Shown here: piece after piece, positions 8,490 to 16,615 of the stretch
How positions within the stretch are numbered: the first letter of the stretch is position 1
How the letters are laid out: every line of letters starts with the position of its first letter
Assembly (NCBI GenBank): GCA_021787335.1
Contig: JAJYMC010000016.1
Location: forward strand, 1 to 64,000
Length of the DNA: 64,000 nt
DNA from: Bacillota bacterium
GTDB taxonomy: Bacteria > Bacillota > Sulfobacillia > JAJYWN01 > JAJZPE01
Direction: 5' to 3'
Position numbers and translations under genes: made by a program
Notes under the pieces: model-generated
What the model was told of the DNA's origin: nothing
Databases searched by the model: none
The model's input: the letters and a program-made list of their open reading frames with translations, nothing else

Positions 8490-9431
8490 TCATCGCCGGC
8501 GACGGTCGCGGACCAGGCGCCGGGATAGGGCCACCAGTTGCGGGGCGAACGGCAGAACAGGATGCCGCTGACGAAGTTTGAAGAAGGTGTGGGCGTTGGC
8601 CACCTGGCGCGCCGGGTCGACCGCGCCCAGCGCGGCCAGGGGCGCGATGCGGGCGCTGATGAGCAAAAAGGCCCCGGCGCCGATGACATTGAGAAGAAGG
8701 TGGGTCACGGCCGCGCGCTTGGCCGACGTGCTCGTGCCAAGGCTGGCGATGAGGGCGGTGACGCAGGTCCCGACGTTGCTCCCGAGGACCGCCGGGAAGG
8801 CCACGTAGATGTCAATGAAGCCCTGGCGGGCCAGGACCTCGCACAGCCCGACGACAGCCGCCGAGCTCTGGAGGACCGCGGTGATGACCGCGCCAAACAC
8901 GAAGGCCACGACCGGGATCCTTCCGAAGTCGACGAGGAAGCGCTGGAAGGCCGGCAGGCGGTGGAGCGGTTCGAGGGCCCCCGTGACGGTCTCCAGCCCG
9001 ACGAAGATGAGACCGGCGCCGGCGATGACCTCGCCCAGGCGCCGCTGGGAAGCGGTCCGGCCGAATAGCCGGATGACCGCCCCGGCCAGGACGGCCAGGT
9101 ATGAAAAGCCGCCCACCTTGAACGCGAAGAGTTGGGCGGTGATGGTTGTCCCCAGATTGGCCCCCATGACCACGCCGACGGCCTGCTCCAAAGTCATCGC
9201 CCCGGCGTCGACCAGTCCCACGACCATGACGGTCACGGCGGTGCTGCTCTGGATGAGCGCCGTGACCACGGTCCCGGCCAGCACACCCCGGCTCAGGGTG
9301 CCTGCCAGGACCTCGATGACGGGCTTCAGCCTCACGGCGGCCACCCGTTCGAGCCCCTCGCGCATGGTGGCCAGGCCGAAGAGGAACAGCCCGAGCCCGC
9401 CGGTGAGGGCCAGCCAGGATTGTTGGTTCAC
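8490..9431 (-). CDS. Na+/phosphate cotransporter-family protein
   Basis: A 313-residue integral membrane protein of the Na/Pi-cotransporter (NptA/PhoU-associated) family. Two inverted repeats carry the hallmark QSS motifs: ALIQSSTAVTVMVVG and AVLQSSAAVVGLC, with GANLGTTITA and GSNVGTCVTALIA between hydrophobic helices. Presumably imports phosphate with sodium; substrate is from the family only. The C-terminal PhoU-like domain of longer homologues is absent. Near the end the expected HTFFN-x-V-SGILFLPF pattern reads HTFFKLRQRHPVLPF in this frame, which looks like a compensated pair of single-base indels (about 8555-8573). It follows the P-loop gene by 4 bases and is probably in its operon. Confidence 0.88.
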   Translation of the reverse strand: MNQQSWLALTGGLGLFLFGLATMREGLERVAAVRLKPVIEVLAGTLSRGVLAGTVVTALIQSSTAVTVMVVGLVDAGAMTLEQAVGVVMGANLGTTITAQLFAFKVGGFSYLAVLAGAVIRLFGRTASQRRLGEVIAGAGLIFVGLETVTGALEPLHRLPAFQRFLVDFGRIPVVAFVFGAVITAVLQSSAAVVGLCEVLARQGFIDIYVAFPAVLGSNVGTCVTALIASLGTSTSAKRAAVTHLLLNVIGAGAFLLISARIAPLAALGAVDPARQVANAHTFFKLRQRHPVLPFAPQLVALSRRLVRDRRRR

Positions 9432-9435
9432 GATG

Positions 9436-10254
9436 TCAGCCCACGCTCAGATGGCGGGCGACCACGTTCACCTCCAGCACGTTGAGAGCGGTCATGTACT
9501 CGACGACCTCTTTCACCTGGCGCTGGGCCTGCCGGAGGACGTCCTCCAGGCGTTGGCCGTAGAGCACCGAGGTCTCGAGGTCGATGACGACGCCGTCGTG
9601 GGTCGTCTCCACGCGGACCCGGGTCACCTTGGCGATGCCCTTCGACTGCTTGCAGGCCTTGGCGGCGATGGTCATGACGACCATGTCCTCGATGGTGAAG
9701 CGGCCGAGGGAACTGAAGGTCGGGCGGACGACCGACTTCTCGATGAGCACCGGGGCCTCGTTCCGGGAGCGTCCGCGGGCGAAGAGGCGCAGCGGGTCGA
9801 TCATATAGCCCGAGAAGGTCTTCTTGACCTCCAGGGTCGGGGCCGGGATGACGTGCTTGCCCTGTTCCAAGCGGATCCGACGGGCCCGGCGGATCTCTCC
9901 GGGCGAGGCGATCTGGTCGATCCGGATGTACTGCTTCGGTTCGGGCAGCTCGAGGATCTTAGCGATATGCCGGACCATCTCGTCCGACGTCCCGAGGATG
10001 AGGACGCCGGTCGGATCGAGTTCCCTTATCTTGGCCCGGACCTCATAGGCGTGATCGGCATCGGTGAAAAGGGCGCGCTTGACCGCGCCGATCTTGGTCT
10101 CCTCCCGCTTGGCCGACTGGCCGGCCAGGATCTTGCTCTCCTGGATGAGGAGGCCGTCATCGATGATGAGGTCGATGTTGTGTTCGTAGGCGACCAGCTG
10201 GGCGTGGTGGCTCTTGCCCGTCCCGGCCGCTCCGACGAGGGCGTAAACCTCCAA
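9436..10254 (-). CDS. P-loop ATPase with C-terminal Asp23/Gls24-like domain
   Basis: A 272-residue protein. The Walker A motif GAAGTGKSHH lies at residues 8-17; a LIIDDGLLI segment may be Walker B-like. The C-terminal 100 residues (FTIEDMVVMTIAAKACK ... VRVETTHDGVVIDLETSVLYG) resemble the Asp23/Gls24 alkaline-shock/envelope-stress domain found widely in Bacillota. TTG start at 10254 has AGGGGGT upstream. Function unknown; a nucleotide-dependent role at the envelope is inference. Four bases separate it from the transporter gene downstream. Confidence 0.8.
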   Translation of the reverse strand: MEVYALVGAAGTGKSHHAQLVAYEHNIDLIIDDGLLIQESKILAGQSAKREETKIGAVKRALFTDADHAYEVRAKIRELDPTGVLILGTSDEMVRHIAKILELPEPKQYIRIDQIASPGEIRRARRIRLEQGKHVIPAPTLEVKKTFSGYMIDPLRLFARGRSRNEAPVLIEKSVVRPTFSSLGRFTIEDMVVMTIAAKACKQSKGIAKVTRVRVETTHDGVVIDLETSVLYGQRLEDVLRQAQRQVKEVVEYMTALNVLEVNVVARHLSVG

Positions 10255-10380
10255 GCGGTAACCCCCTTTGGCCTAGGCATAAGTATATTCGGCCCCTGGC
10301 GGGGTTATCCTGCCCGCCCGCCAAAGGGCTGTTTGCCTGGGCCGGAGGTCGTTTTGTCAGATCGGCGTCAGATTCCTCAC

Positions 10381-10443
10381 GAGGGACAAACACGAACCGG
10401 CCCCACCGCCCATACAATGCCGGCGGAGGGGCCGGTGTTCGCT
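10381..10443. other. Long GC-rich imperfect hairpin in the asnB leader
   Basis: In the 222-base divergent gap, ACCGGCCCC near 10396 pairs with GGGGCCGGT near 10429, with further CCGCC/GGCGG pairing inside. No clear T-run follows on either strand, so this may be a leader structure of asnB or a weak terminator. I see no T-box motif here. Confidence 0.45.
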
Positions 10444-10476
10444 TCACGGGCCCGCCGGACGCGGGGGGGAACAAGC

Positions 10477-12360
10477 ATGTGCGGTATCACGGGCTGGGTT
10501 GACTTTGAGAGGGACCTGACGAAGGAGGGGCCGGTCGTCGAGGCGATGGCCGCGACCCTGGCCCACCGGGGTCCTGACGCGGCCGGGACATGGCTGTCGC
10601 CGAGCTGCGCCTTCGGACACCGGCGCCTGGTGGTCGTCGACCCGGCCGGCGGCGCGCAACCGATGGTCAGAGGGCGTGGGGACAGCGTCTACGTCATCGT
10701 CTACAACGGCGAGCTGTACAACACGACCGACATCCGGCGCGACCTGGAGGCCAGGGGGCACGTCTTTCAGGGCTACAGCGACACCGAGGCCCTGCTCCTG
10801 GCGTTCATCGAGTGGGGGCCGGACTGCCTGGCGCGCCTGAACGGCATCTTCGCCTTCGCCGTCTGGAGCGAGGCCGATCAGCGGCTCTTCCTGGCCCGCG
10901 ACCGGCTCGGGGTGAAGCCGCTGTTCTATGCTCAGCGGGGGAGCGCCTTCATCTTCGGCTCTGAGCTGAAGGCGGTCCTGGCCCACCCGGCCGTCGAGCC
11001 GATCGTTGGCGCGGAGGGACTCGCCGAGGTGATGCTGATGGGGCCGGCCCGGACGCCCGGCTGCGGGGTTTTCAGGAACGTCAACGAGCTGCGGCCCGGG
11101 CGGTACCTCATTCACGACCGGTCCGGCACGCGGGTCCGGACCTACTGGAGCCTGGAGAGCCGCCCGCACCCCGACGACCTGGAGACGACCACGGCCACCG
11201 TGCGTGAACTGCTACGGGACACGGTGGAACGGCAGCTGGTCTCCGACGTGCCAGTCTGCACCCTGCTCTCTGGCGGCCTGGACTCCAGCGCGGTGACGGC
11301 CCTTGTCGCCGAGGCGTACGGCGGCAACGGCCGCTCGGGCCCCGGTGTCATCCTGCCGGCGCCGAACGGCCACCTCCCCCTGGACACCTACTCCATCGAC
11401 TACGCCGGCAACGACCGCCACTTCCGGTCCAATGAGTATCAGCCGGATGCCGATGGGCCGTGGGTCCGGCGGGTCTCCGACCTTCTCGGGACGAACCACC
11501 ATCGTGTCACCATCGACACGCCCGAGCTGGTCGCCGCCCTCAAAGACTCGGTGCGGGCCAACGACCTGCCCGGGTTCGCCGACGTGGACTCATCCCTGCT
11601 GCTCTTCTGTCGCGAGGTGAAGCGACGAGCGACGGTGGCCCTCTCCGGCGAAGCGGCCGACGAGGTCTGGGGCGGCTACCCGTGGTTCCGCAACCCCGAG
11701 GCCGTGGCGGCCAACACCTTCCCCTGGGCCCGCTCGACGGCGGCCCGTGCGAGCCTGCTCGCGCCCGAGGTGGCGGAAGTGGTGGGCGCCCGCGAATACG
11801 TGCCCCGGCGCTACCACGAGGCCCTGGCCGAAGTCCCGCGGCTGCCGGGCGAGGGCCCGGAGGAGGCGCGCCTGCGCGAGATCTTCTACCTCAACATCAC
11901 CCGCTTCATGCCGACCCTCCTCGACCGCAAGGACCGGATGAGCATGGCCAGCGGCCTCGAAGTCCGCGTCCCCTACTGCGACCACCGGCTGGTCGAGTAC
12001 GCCTGGAACATCCCGGCGGCGATGAAGTTCGCCGGCGGGCGCGAGAAAGGTCTGCTGCGTCTGGCCCTGCGGGGAGTCCTCCCGGACGACGTCATCATGC
12101 GCAAGAAGAGCCCCTACCCGAAGACGCACAACCCCGCCTACCTTGCGGCCGTGCAGGGTTGGCTGGAGGACGTGCTGGCCGACCCTTCGTCGCCTCTGCT
12201 GCAGTTGATCGACGTCGCGCGGGTCCGCTCGATCATCGCCGGCGACGGCGCGGCCTTCGGCACCAGCTGGTTCGGCCAGCTAATGGGCGGCGCCCAGCTC
12301 TTCGCCTACCTGGCTCAGGTGGACCACTGGCTGAGGGAGTATCACGTCTCCATCCGATGA
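10477..12360 (+). CDS. asnB: Asparagine synthetase (glutamine-hydrolysing)
   Basis: A 627-residue class II amidotransferase that makes asparagine from aspartate, glutamine and ATP. The protein begins MCGITGWVDF, so Cys2 becomes the N-terminal nucleophile after Met removal; HRGPDAAG, YNGELYN and SDTEALL complete the glutaminase site. The synthetase domain has the PP-loop LLSGGLDSSAVTAL and the family blocks SGEAADEVWGGYPWF and DRMSMASGLEVRVPYCD. An insertion of roughly 50 residues follows the PP-loop helix (NGRSGPGVILPAPNG... EYQPDADGP), as in the asnB subfamily of some Bacillota. ATG at 10477 follows a G-rich site. Monocistronic. Confidence 0.95.
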   Translation: MCGITGWVDFERDLTKEGPVVEAMAATLAHRGPDAAGTWLSPSCAFGHRRLVVVDPAGGAQPMVRGRGDSVYVIVYNGELYNTTDIRRDLEARGHVFQGYSDTEALLLAFIEWGPDCLARLNGIFAFAVWSEADQRLFLARDRLGVKPLFYAQRGSAFIFGSELKAVLAHPAVEPIVGAEGLAEVMLMGPARTPGCGVFRNVNELRPGRYLIHDRSGTRVRTYWSLESRPHPDDLETTTATVRELLRDTVERQLVSDVPVCTLLSGGLDSSAVTALVAEAYGGNGRSGPGVILPAPNGHLPLDTYSIDYAGNDRHFRSNEYQPDADGPWVRRVSDLLGTNHHRVTIDTPELVAALKDSVRANDLPGFADVDSSLLLFCREVKRRATVALSGEAADEVWGGYPWFRNPEAVAANTFPWARSTAARASLLAPEVAEVVGAREYVPRRYHEALAEVPRLPGEGPEEARLREIFYLNITRFMPTLLDRKDRMSMASGLEVRVPYCDHRLVEYAWNIPAAMKFAGGREKGLLRLALRGVLPDDVIMRKKSPYPKTHNPAYLAAVQGWLEDVLADPSSPLLQLIDVARVRSIIAGDGAAFGTSWFGQLMGGAQLFAYLAQVDHWLREYHVSIR

Positions 12361-12388
12361 CAAGGGCAATGCCCGGGCCACCCCGAGG

Positions 12389-12423
12389 AAAAAACAACGG
12401 CCCCGGTCAATCGGCCGGCGCCG
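12389..12423 (-). terminator. Terminator of the 3-hydroxyacyl-CoA dehydrogenase gene
   Basis: On the minus strand an imperfect stem (CGGCGCCGG / CCGGGGCCG, one mismatch) is followed by TTGTTTTTT, 20 bases after the stop. Confidence 0.7.
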
Positions 12424-12440
12424 CTTCGAGCTTCTCAAGC

Positions 12441-13316
12441 TCACTTCTGCTCTTTGTACTCGTACCAGCCCTTGCCCGACTTCCGGCCGAACTCGCCCTT
12501 CGTTACCTTCTCGACGATGAGCGGGCTCGGCTTGTGCTTGGGGTCGCCCGTGTCGCGGTACAGCTCCATGGCGATGTCATAGTGCAGGTCGATGCCGGTC
12601 AGGTCCATCAGGCGGAAGGGGCCCATGGGGTGGCCGAGGGCCTTGGTCACGGCGGTGTCGATGTCCTCGGGCGAGGCGACCTTCATGTCGGCGAGCCACG
12701 TGGCCTCGTCCATGAGGGCCATGAGGATGCGGTTGACGAGGAAGCCGTAGACCTCTTTCTTCAGGAGGACCGGCGTCTTCCCCATCTTCTTGGCCAGCTC
12801 CATGACCACGTTCGCGGTCTCAGGCGAGGTATGCGGCCCCTGGACCACCTCGACCAGCTCCATGACCAGCGCGGGGTTGAAGAAGTGCATGTTGCAGACC
12901 TTCTCCGGCCGCTTGGTGACGTCGACGATCTTCGAGCTGATGATGAAGGAGCTGTTCGTGGCCAGGATGGTGTCCGGCTTGCAGATCCGGTCGAGTTCGC
13001 GGAAGACCTGCCGCTTGAGGTCAAGCCGTTCGAGGACCGCCTCGATGACGAAGTCGGCCCCCCCGGCGGCCTTCTCCAGGTCCGACGTGTAGCTGATGCG
13101 CTGAGCCGCGGCCTTGGCCTGCTCCTCGGTGAGGCGGCCCTTCTGGACGCGCCCCGGCAGGTACTGGTCCTTGAAAGCGGACGCCTTGGCCACCATCTCT
13201 TCCTTGACGTCCATGTTGATGACCTCGAACCCGTGGATGGCCGCGTTGAGGGCGATCTGCGAACCCATGTTCCCGCAGCCCAGGACGCAGACCTTCTTGA
13301 TCTCCTCGACCCGCAT
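12441..13316 (-). CDS. hbd: 3-hydroxybutyryl-CoA (3-hydroxyacyl-CoA) dehydrogenase
   Basis: A 291-residue NAD(P)-dependent dehydrogenase that interconverts 3-hydroxyacyl-CoA and 3-oxoacyl-CoA. The N-terminal Rossmann motif is VCVLGCGNMGSQIAL. The catalytic region has TNSSFIISSKIVD and the family His/Glu dyad in MHFFNPALVMELVEVV. The C-terminal helical domain ends DPKHKPSPLIVEKVTKG followed by GRKSGKGWYEY. Length is normal for Hbd. GGAGG lies 12 bases before the ATG. A short, divergent remnant of a second copy lies just upstream at 13484-13604. Substrate chain length cannot be told from the sequence. Confidence 0.93.
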   Translation of the reverse strand: MRVEEIKKVCVLGCGNMGSQIALNAAIHGFEVINMDVKEEMVAKASAFKDQYLPGRVQKGRLTEEQAKAAAQRISYTSDLEKAAGGADFVIEAVLERLDLKRQVFRELDRICKPDTILATNSSFIISSKIVDVTKRPEKVCNMHFFNPALVMELVEVVQGPHTSPETANVVMELAKKMGKTPVLLKKEVYGFLVNRILMALMDEATWLADMKVASPEDIDTAVTKALGHPMGPFRLMDLTGIDLHYDIAMELYRDTGDPKHKPSPLIVEKVTKGEFGRKSGKGWYEYKEQK

Positions 13317-13483
13317 CGGCGAAGACCTCCTCCGGTGTTTGTGGCGACGTCAGTCAGGTTGGAACGTTTCGCCATTCGGAATCGTTTTCCCTCTGCAAAT
13401 AATCGACCCGCCTTCGACCTGGCGGGCTTTCCTGCGTGGGTCGATTAAGAGCGGCCGGTGCTGGGCGGATGCCCTAAGGTGGG

Positions 13484-13604
13484 TCAGGCCTTGTAGTCGT
13501 ACCAGCCCTGCCCCGACTTCCGGCCGAGCTGTCCCTTCGTGACCTTCTCCACCACGAGCGGGCTGGGCTTCTCCTTGGGGTCACCAGTCTCGCCATAGCT
13601 GAAC
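13484..13604 (-). pseudogene. 3' remnant of a second 3-hydroxyacyl-CoA dehydrogenase
   Basis: In one minus-strand frame this reads SYGETGDPKEKPSPLVVEKV then TKGQLGRKSGQGWYDYKA and a TGA stop. It aligns without gaps to the last 39 residues of the neighbouring hbd product, with about three quarters identical. Nothing of the other 250 residues is present and there is no start. It sits between the mmsA terminator and hbd, so it is a relic of a paralogue, diverged and then deleted. Confidence 0.85.
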
Positions 13605-13616
13605 CACTCGGATGGC

Positions 13617-13651
13617 AAAAATAGGAGCCGCGGGGCGGGCCCGCGGCTCCT
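13617..13651 (-). terminator. Terminator of the mmsA-type gene
   Basis: A perfect 12-bp stem (AGGAGCCGCGGG / CCCGCGGCTCCT, 5-base loop, 13623-13651) is followed on the minus strand by ATTTTTG. Confidence 0.88.
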
Positions 13652-13683
13652 GGATCAGGCACTGGTGGTCTGATGGCCTTTCA

Positions 13684-15195
13684 CTACTTGGTCCTAATCA
13701 TCCCTTCCCACGTCGACACCTTCTCGGCCTTCTTGGCCTGGCCGTACCAGCGCGTCGTGACCGACTTGGACTCAGTGTAGAAGGCGATGCCGTCACGGCC
13801 CATCACATGCACGTCGCCGATGAACGAGTTCTTGTGGCCCGAGAACGGGAAGACCGAGATGGGCACGGGGATGCCGACGTTGACCCCGACCATCCCGGCG
13901 TGGGTCCGCCGCGCGAACTCGCGGGCGTAGTGGCCGCTCTCGGTGAAGATGCAGGAGCCGTTGGCGTACGGGCTGTCGTTCATGACGGCCAGGCCCTCCT
14001 CGAAGTCCTTGACCCGCTTGATGCTGGTCACGGGTCCGAAGATCTCCTTGTCGCCGATCTCCATCCCCGGCTTGACGTGGTCGAAGATGGTCGGGCCGAG
14101 GAAGAAGCCGCCCTCGAAGCCCGGCACCACCACGTCGCGTCCGTCGAGGACCAGCTTGGCCCCTTCGGCGACGCCCTTCTCGATCCACTTGATGACCGAC
14201 TGCTTGTGCTCGGCCGAGACCACCGGGCCGAGCTCGGTGGCCGGGTCGTAGGCGCAGCCGAGCTTGCGCTCCTTGGCGAACCTGACGAAGTACTCGAGGA
14301 ACTCATCGGCCACGACGTCCTCGACGACGATGGCCGGCAGGGCCATGCAGCGCATCCCGGCGCAGCCGAAGGTCGAGTTGATGATGACCCGGGCGGCCTG
14401 TTCCAGGTTGGCGTCGCGCAACACGAGGCCGTGGTTCTTGGCCTCGCCGAGGGCCTGGACCCGCTTGCCGCTCCCGGCCGCGGTGGCGTAGATGTGGCGG
14501 CCGACCGAGGTCGAGCCGACGTAGGAGATGCCCTTCACGTCCGGATGCTTGAGGAGCAGTTCGGCCTCGGTCCGGCGGGCGGTGACCAGGTTGACGACGC
14601 CCTTGGGCATCCCGGCGTCGATGAGCAGTTCGAGGACGCGCATCGCCGTCTGCGGGGTCAGGCTGGCCGCCTTCAGGACGAAGGTGTTCCCGGTGGTGAT
14701 GCAGAGCGGGATCATCCACCCGAAGGGGATCATGGCCGGGAAGTTGAACGGCACGATGCCGGCGAAGACGCCCACCGGCTCGCGGTACATGACCGTATCG
14801 AAGCCCTCGGAGACGTTCATCAGCGAGTCGCCCTGCATCGTCACGGGCAGGGCGCAAGCCAGCTCGACGACCTCGATGGCCTTGAGGATATCGCCGCGGG
14901 CCTCATCGAGGTTCTTGCCCAGCTCCTTCGAGACGAGCAGGGTCAGCTCATCGAGGTGGATCTCGAGGAGGCCCCTGAACTTGAACATGAGCTGGACCCG
15001 TTGCGTGACGGGCGTTCGCGACCAGCCCGGAAAGGCCGCCGCCGCGGCCGTGACGACTGCGTTGACTTCGTCGGCCGTGCAGCACGGCGCCTCGGCCATG
15101 ACCTGGCCGGTGCTGGAATCGGTCACCGGCATGTACTCGCTGGTCTTGGATTCGAGCCACTCGTTGTTGACGCAGTACTTGAGGCGGGTGGGCAA
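13684..15195 (-). CDS. mmsA: CoA-acylating methylmalonate-semialdehyde dehydrogenase family protein
   Basis: A 503-residue aldehyde dehydrogenase. Family members oxidise methylmalonate or malonate semialdehyde to propionyl- or acetyl-CoA with NAD. Visible blocks: GIVPFNFPAMIPFGWMIPL, GNTFVLKAA, ISYVGSTSVGRHIY, LGEAKNHGLV, the catalytic Cys in FGCAGMRCMALPAIV, EIFGPVTSI and PFSGHKNSFIGD. These match the MmsA/IolA subgroup, which lacks the general-base Glu of hydrolytic ALDHs. Start chosen at a TTG (15195) 6 bases after GAGGTG, giving MPTRLKYCVNNEWLE; the frame continues upstream to 15300 without a ribosome site. Physiological pathway (valine, beta-alanine or inositol breakdown) is not shown by neighbours. 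Confidence 0.9.
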   Translation of the reverse strand: MPTRLKYCVNNEWLESKTSEYMPVTDSSTGQVMAEAPCCTADEVNAVVTAAAAAFPGWSRTPVTQRVQLMFKFRGLLEIHLDELTLLVSKELGKNLDEARGDILKAIEVVELACALPVTMQGDSLMNVSEGFDTVMYREPVGVFAGIVPFNFPAMIPFGWMIPLCITTGNTFVLKAASLTPQTAMRVLELLIDAGMPKGVVNLVTARRTEAELLLKHPDVKGISYVGSTSVGRHIYATAAGSGKRVQALGEAKNHGLVLRDANLEQAARVIINSTFGCAGMRCMALPAIVVEDVVADEFLEYFVRFAKERKLGCAYDPATELGPVVSAEHKQSVIKWIEKGVAEGAKLVLDGRDVVVPGFEGGFFLGPTIFDHVKPGMEIGDKEIFGPVTSIKRVKDFEEGLAVMNDSPYANGSCIFTESGHYAREFARRTHAGMVGVNVGIPVPISVFPFSGHKNSFIGDVHVMGRDGIAFYTESKSVTTRWYGQAKKAEKVSTWEGMIRTK

Positions 15196-15524
15196 GGATG
15201 TCACCTCTTGGGTTTGGCTTTGCTTGGACCGTTTCGATGAAGGTTCGGGTTCGTTGGGCTGCTCTCCTGCATGTGGTGTTCTGGTATATGTCCTGTGCAC
15301 CGCCCAGAGTCAACCGTTGCACAGCGGTAAGCCCATCGTGCAGCCAAGATAAAGAGAGCGAAAAGGCGAAACAGAGACCTCGTAAGTTACGAAAAATTCG
15401 GGCTACGGACGCCATCCCCGAATATGACCCTTGGCTGCCTTTGCCACCTCAGTTTCCGCGCTGGTAGGATGCTAATAGAGACAGCCGGGGTGGTGGAGTC
15501 CAGATAAGAAGGGGGGTGAGACGA

Positions 15525-15668
15525 GTGGATGATTACGATCTGTTTGCCTTGTTCGGGCTGCTCGCCCTATTGGCGGCTCTAGCCTCTGCCGCCCTAGACT
15601 CCAAGCCGCTCAGATCATTGAGCTTGGCACTGATTGAAGGTTTCTCAAAGGCCTTGGCAGCAATGTAG
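15525..15668 (+). CDS. Small hydrophobic peptide (47 aa)
   Basis: GTG start with GGGGGGTGAG 5-8 bases upstream, encoding MDDYDLFALFGLLALLAALA followed by SAALDSKPLRSLSLALIEGFSKALAAM. One predicted transmembrane helix (residues 6-24) and an amphipathic C-terminal half. Short one-helix peptides of this kind occur as toxins, phage peptides or regulators of membrane enzymes; none is proved here. The stop codon lies inside a strong hairpin. It is isolated in a 650-base stretch without other intact genes. Confidence 0.5.
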   Translation: MDDYDLFALFGLLALLAALASAALDSKPLRSLSLALIEGFSKALAAM

Positions 15669-15695
15669 GTTGGGTGTTTGCCCACCCAACCTACA
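15664..15695 (+). repeat. Perfect 13-bp hairpin over the small peptide stop codon
   Basis: TGTAGGTTGGGTG pairs with CACCCAACCTACA across a 6-base loop. No T-run follows, so it is not a standard terminator; it may stabilise the mRNA end or act in translation. Confidence 0.75.
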
Positions 15696-15726
15696 TCCCA
15701 GCCCGTCACTCAGGACTGGTCTCACC

Positions 15727-15752
15727 GAGAAGGCCCCAACTGGGGCCTTCTC
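15727..15752. repeat. Perfect 11-bp hairpin
   Basis: GAGAAGGCCCC / GGGGCCTTCTC with loop AACT, 31 bases after the first hairpin. No T-run on either side. From 15753 to about 15950 I see no gene. Confidence 0.7.
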
Positions 15753-15954
15753 CCTATGCAATTATCGACCGCTAGGCCATTAACAACCATTTCAATCGGC
15801 AAAAGGAAGCGTTTACAGGTGCCGTGGCTCGGGAAACCGTATTATCCCTTCACCCATCTTTCAAATAGAGTCCTCTTCCCCGGGGCAAAGTCTCCAAGTC
15901 CAAGTACTTTACAGGCGTAGGTCGCTGCATCGCTGTCCGGGTTAGGTAAGGTTG

Positions 15955-16205
15955 GGCCAACGGCGAGATGCCCAACCAGCTCCGCTTGGAGTCGCCCAGG
16001 TTGTGATACGACACCAACGTCACATGGTGTATCTCTAGCTGCTGAAGGAGGCCACCCCAGTTGTCCAGGTTCCGCCCTGAATCGACCGCGACTTTGGGGA
16101 ACATGGTCGGTTCGCCGCCGGACAGGGTCACTCCACGCCGGGCTCGCGGAAGAGCGGAAACTCCGGGCGAAGCTCGTCCACGACCGACTCGACCGAACGC
16201 GCCTT
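15955..16205 (-). pseudogene. Decayed partial copy of the glycyl-radical activase gene
   Basis: The minus strand carries pieces of the activase at 16616-17605: the segment before and including TLSGGEPTMFP (about 16085-16205), then, after loss of about 290 bases, NLDNWGGLLQQLEIHHVTLV and SYHNLGDSKRSWLGIS. Nucleotide similarity to the intact gene is plain in both pieces. The 5' half with the CxxxCxxC cluster motif is absent and the frame is broken between pieces. It is a deletion derivative of a tandem copy. Confidence 0.85.
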
Positions 16206-16232
16206 GCCGGGCTGCTCTCCTGCTATGTTCGG

Positions 16233-16586
16233 CTACGTGGCGGCTCTCAGCATGATCGCGTTTCCTTCATATCGATAGTGCAGGCGCTTCTGGATCACCA
16301 GGACGGCGGCGAAGTGGCTCGCATATCGTGGGCTGATTCTGAGCGTTTCAAGGAGGTAATGACCCAGCCCGCCTGCCGGGGGATCGGTCATGTTTGCCCC
16401 AAGCGGAAACCAGCGGTCCCCGAAGTGGCTCAAGAGCTGTTCGATTTGCGCGGACGTGAGGCTTTGCCTTGAACCTCGGTCGTATGCCACCTCAATCCCG
16501 TCCTCGCTCGACCGCCAAGAGAACGGTTTGCCCTTGTCGCCCTTTCCCAATGTCGCGGCCGTTTGCCACTCGTCGTTGACTGCCAT
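16233..16586 (-). CDS. Hypothetical protein, 117 aa
   Basis: ATG with GGGAGG 7 bases upstream. Starts MAVNDEWQTAATLGKGDKGK. A basic/serine-rich N-terminal half with FSWRSSEDGIEVAYDRGS, then a helical segment LTSAQIEQLLSHFGDRWFPLG and a C-terminal part HFAAVLVIQKRLHYRYEG. No transmembrane segment, metal motif or known family recognised. It lies between the intact activase and its remnant, so the whole block may have arrived or duplicated together. Confidence 0.65.
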   Translation of the reverse strand: MAVNDEWQTAATLGKGDKGKPFSWRSSEDGIEVAYDRGSRQSLTSAQIEQLLSHFGDRWFPLGANMTDPPAGGLGHYLLETLRISPRYASHFAAVLVIQKRLHYRYEGNAIMLRAAT

Positions 16587-16615
16587 CCTCGTTCCTCCCA
16601 GTTTTTGATTTGAGC

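Noticed and set aside
8809-10476. Long plus-strand frame reading into asnB, giving an 1183-aa protein
   Set aside because: The part before 10477 is the reverse complement of the transporter and P-loop genes and has Pro/Arg-rich shadow composition. Asparagine synthetase needs Cys2 directly after Met, which fixes the start at 10477.
13612-15240. 542-aa plus-strand frame opposite mmsA
   Set aside because: It is the antisense shadow of a well-conserved aldehyde dehydrogenase; composition is His/Asp/Gly-rich with no known motif.
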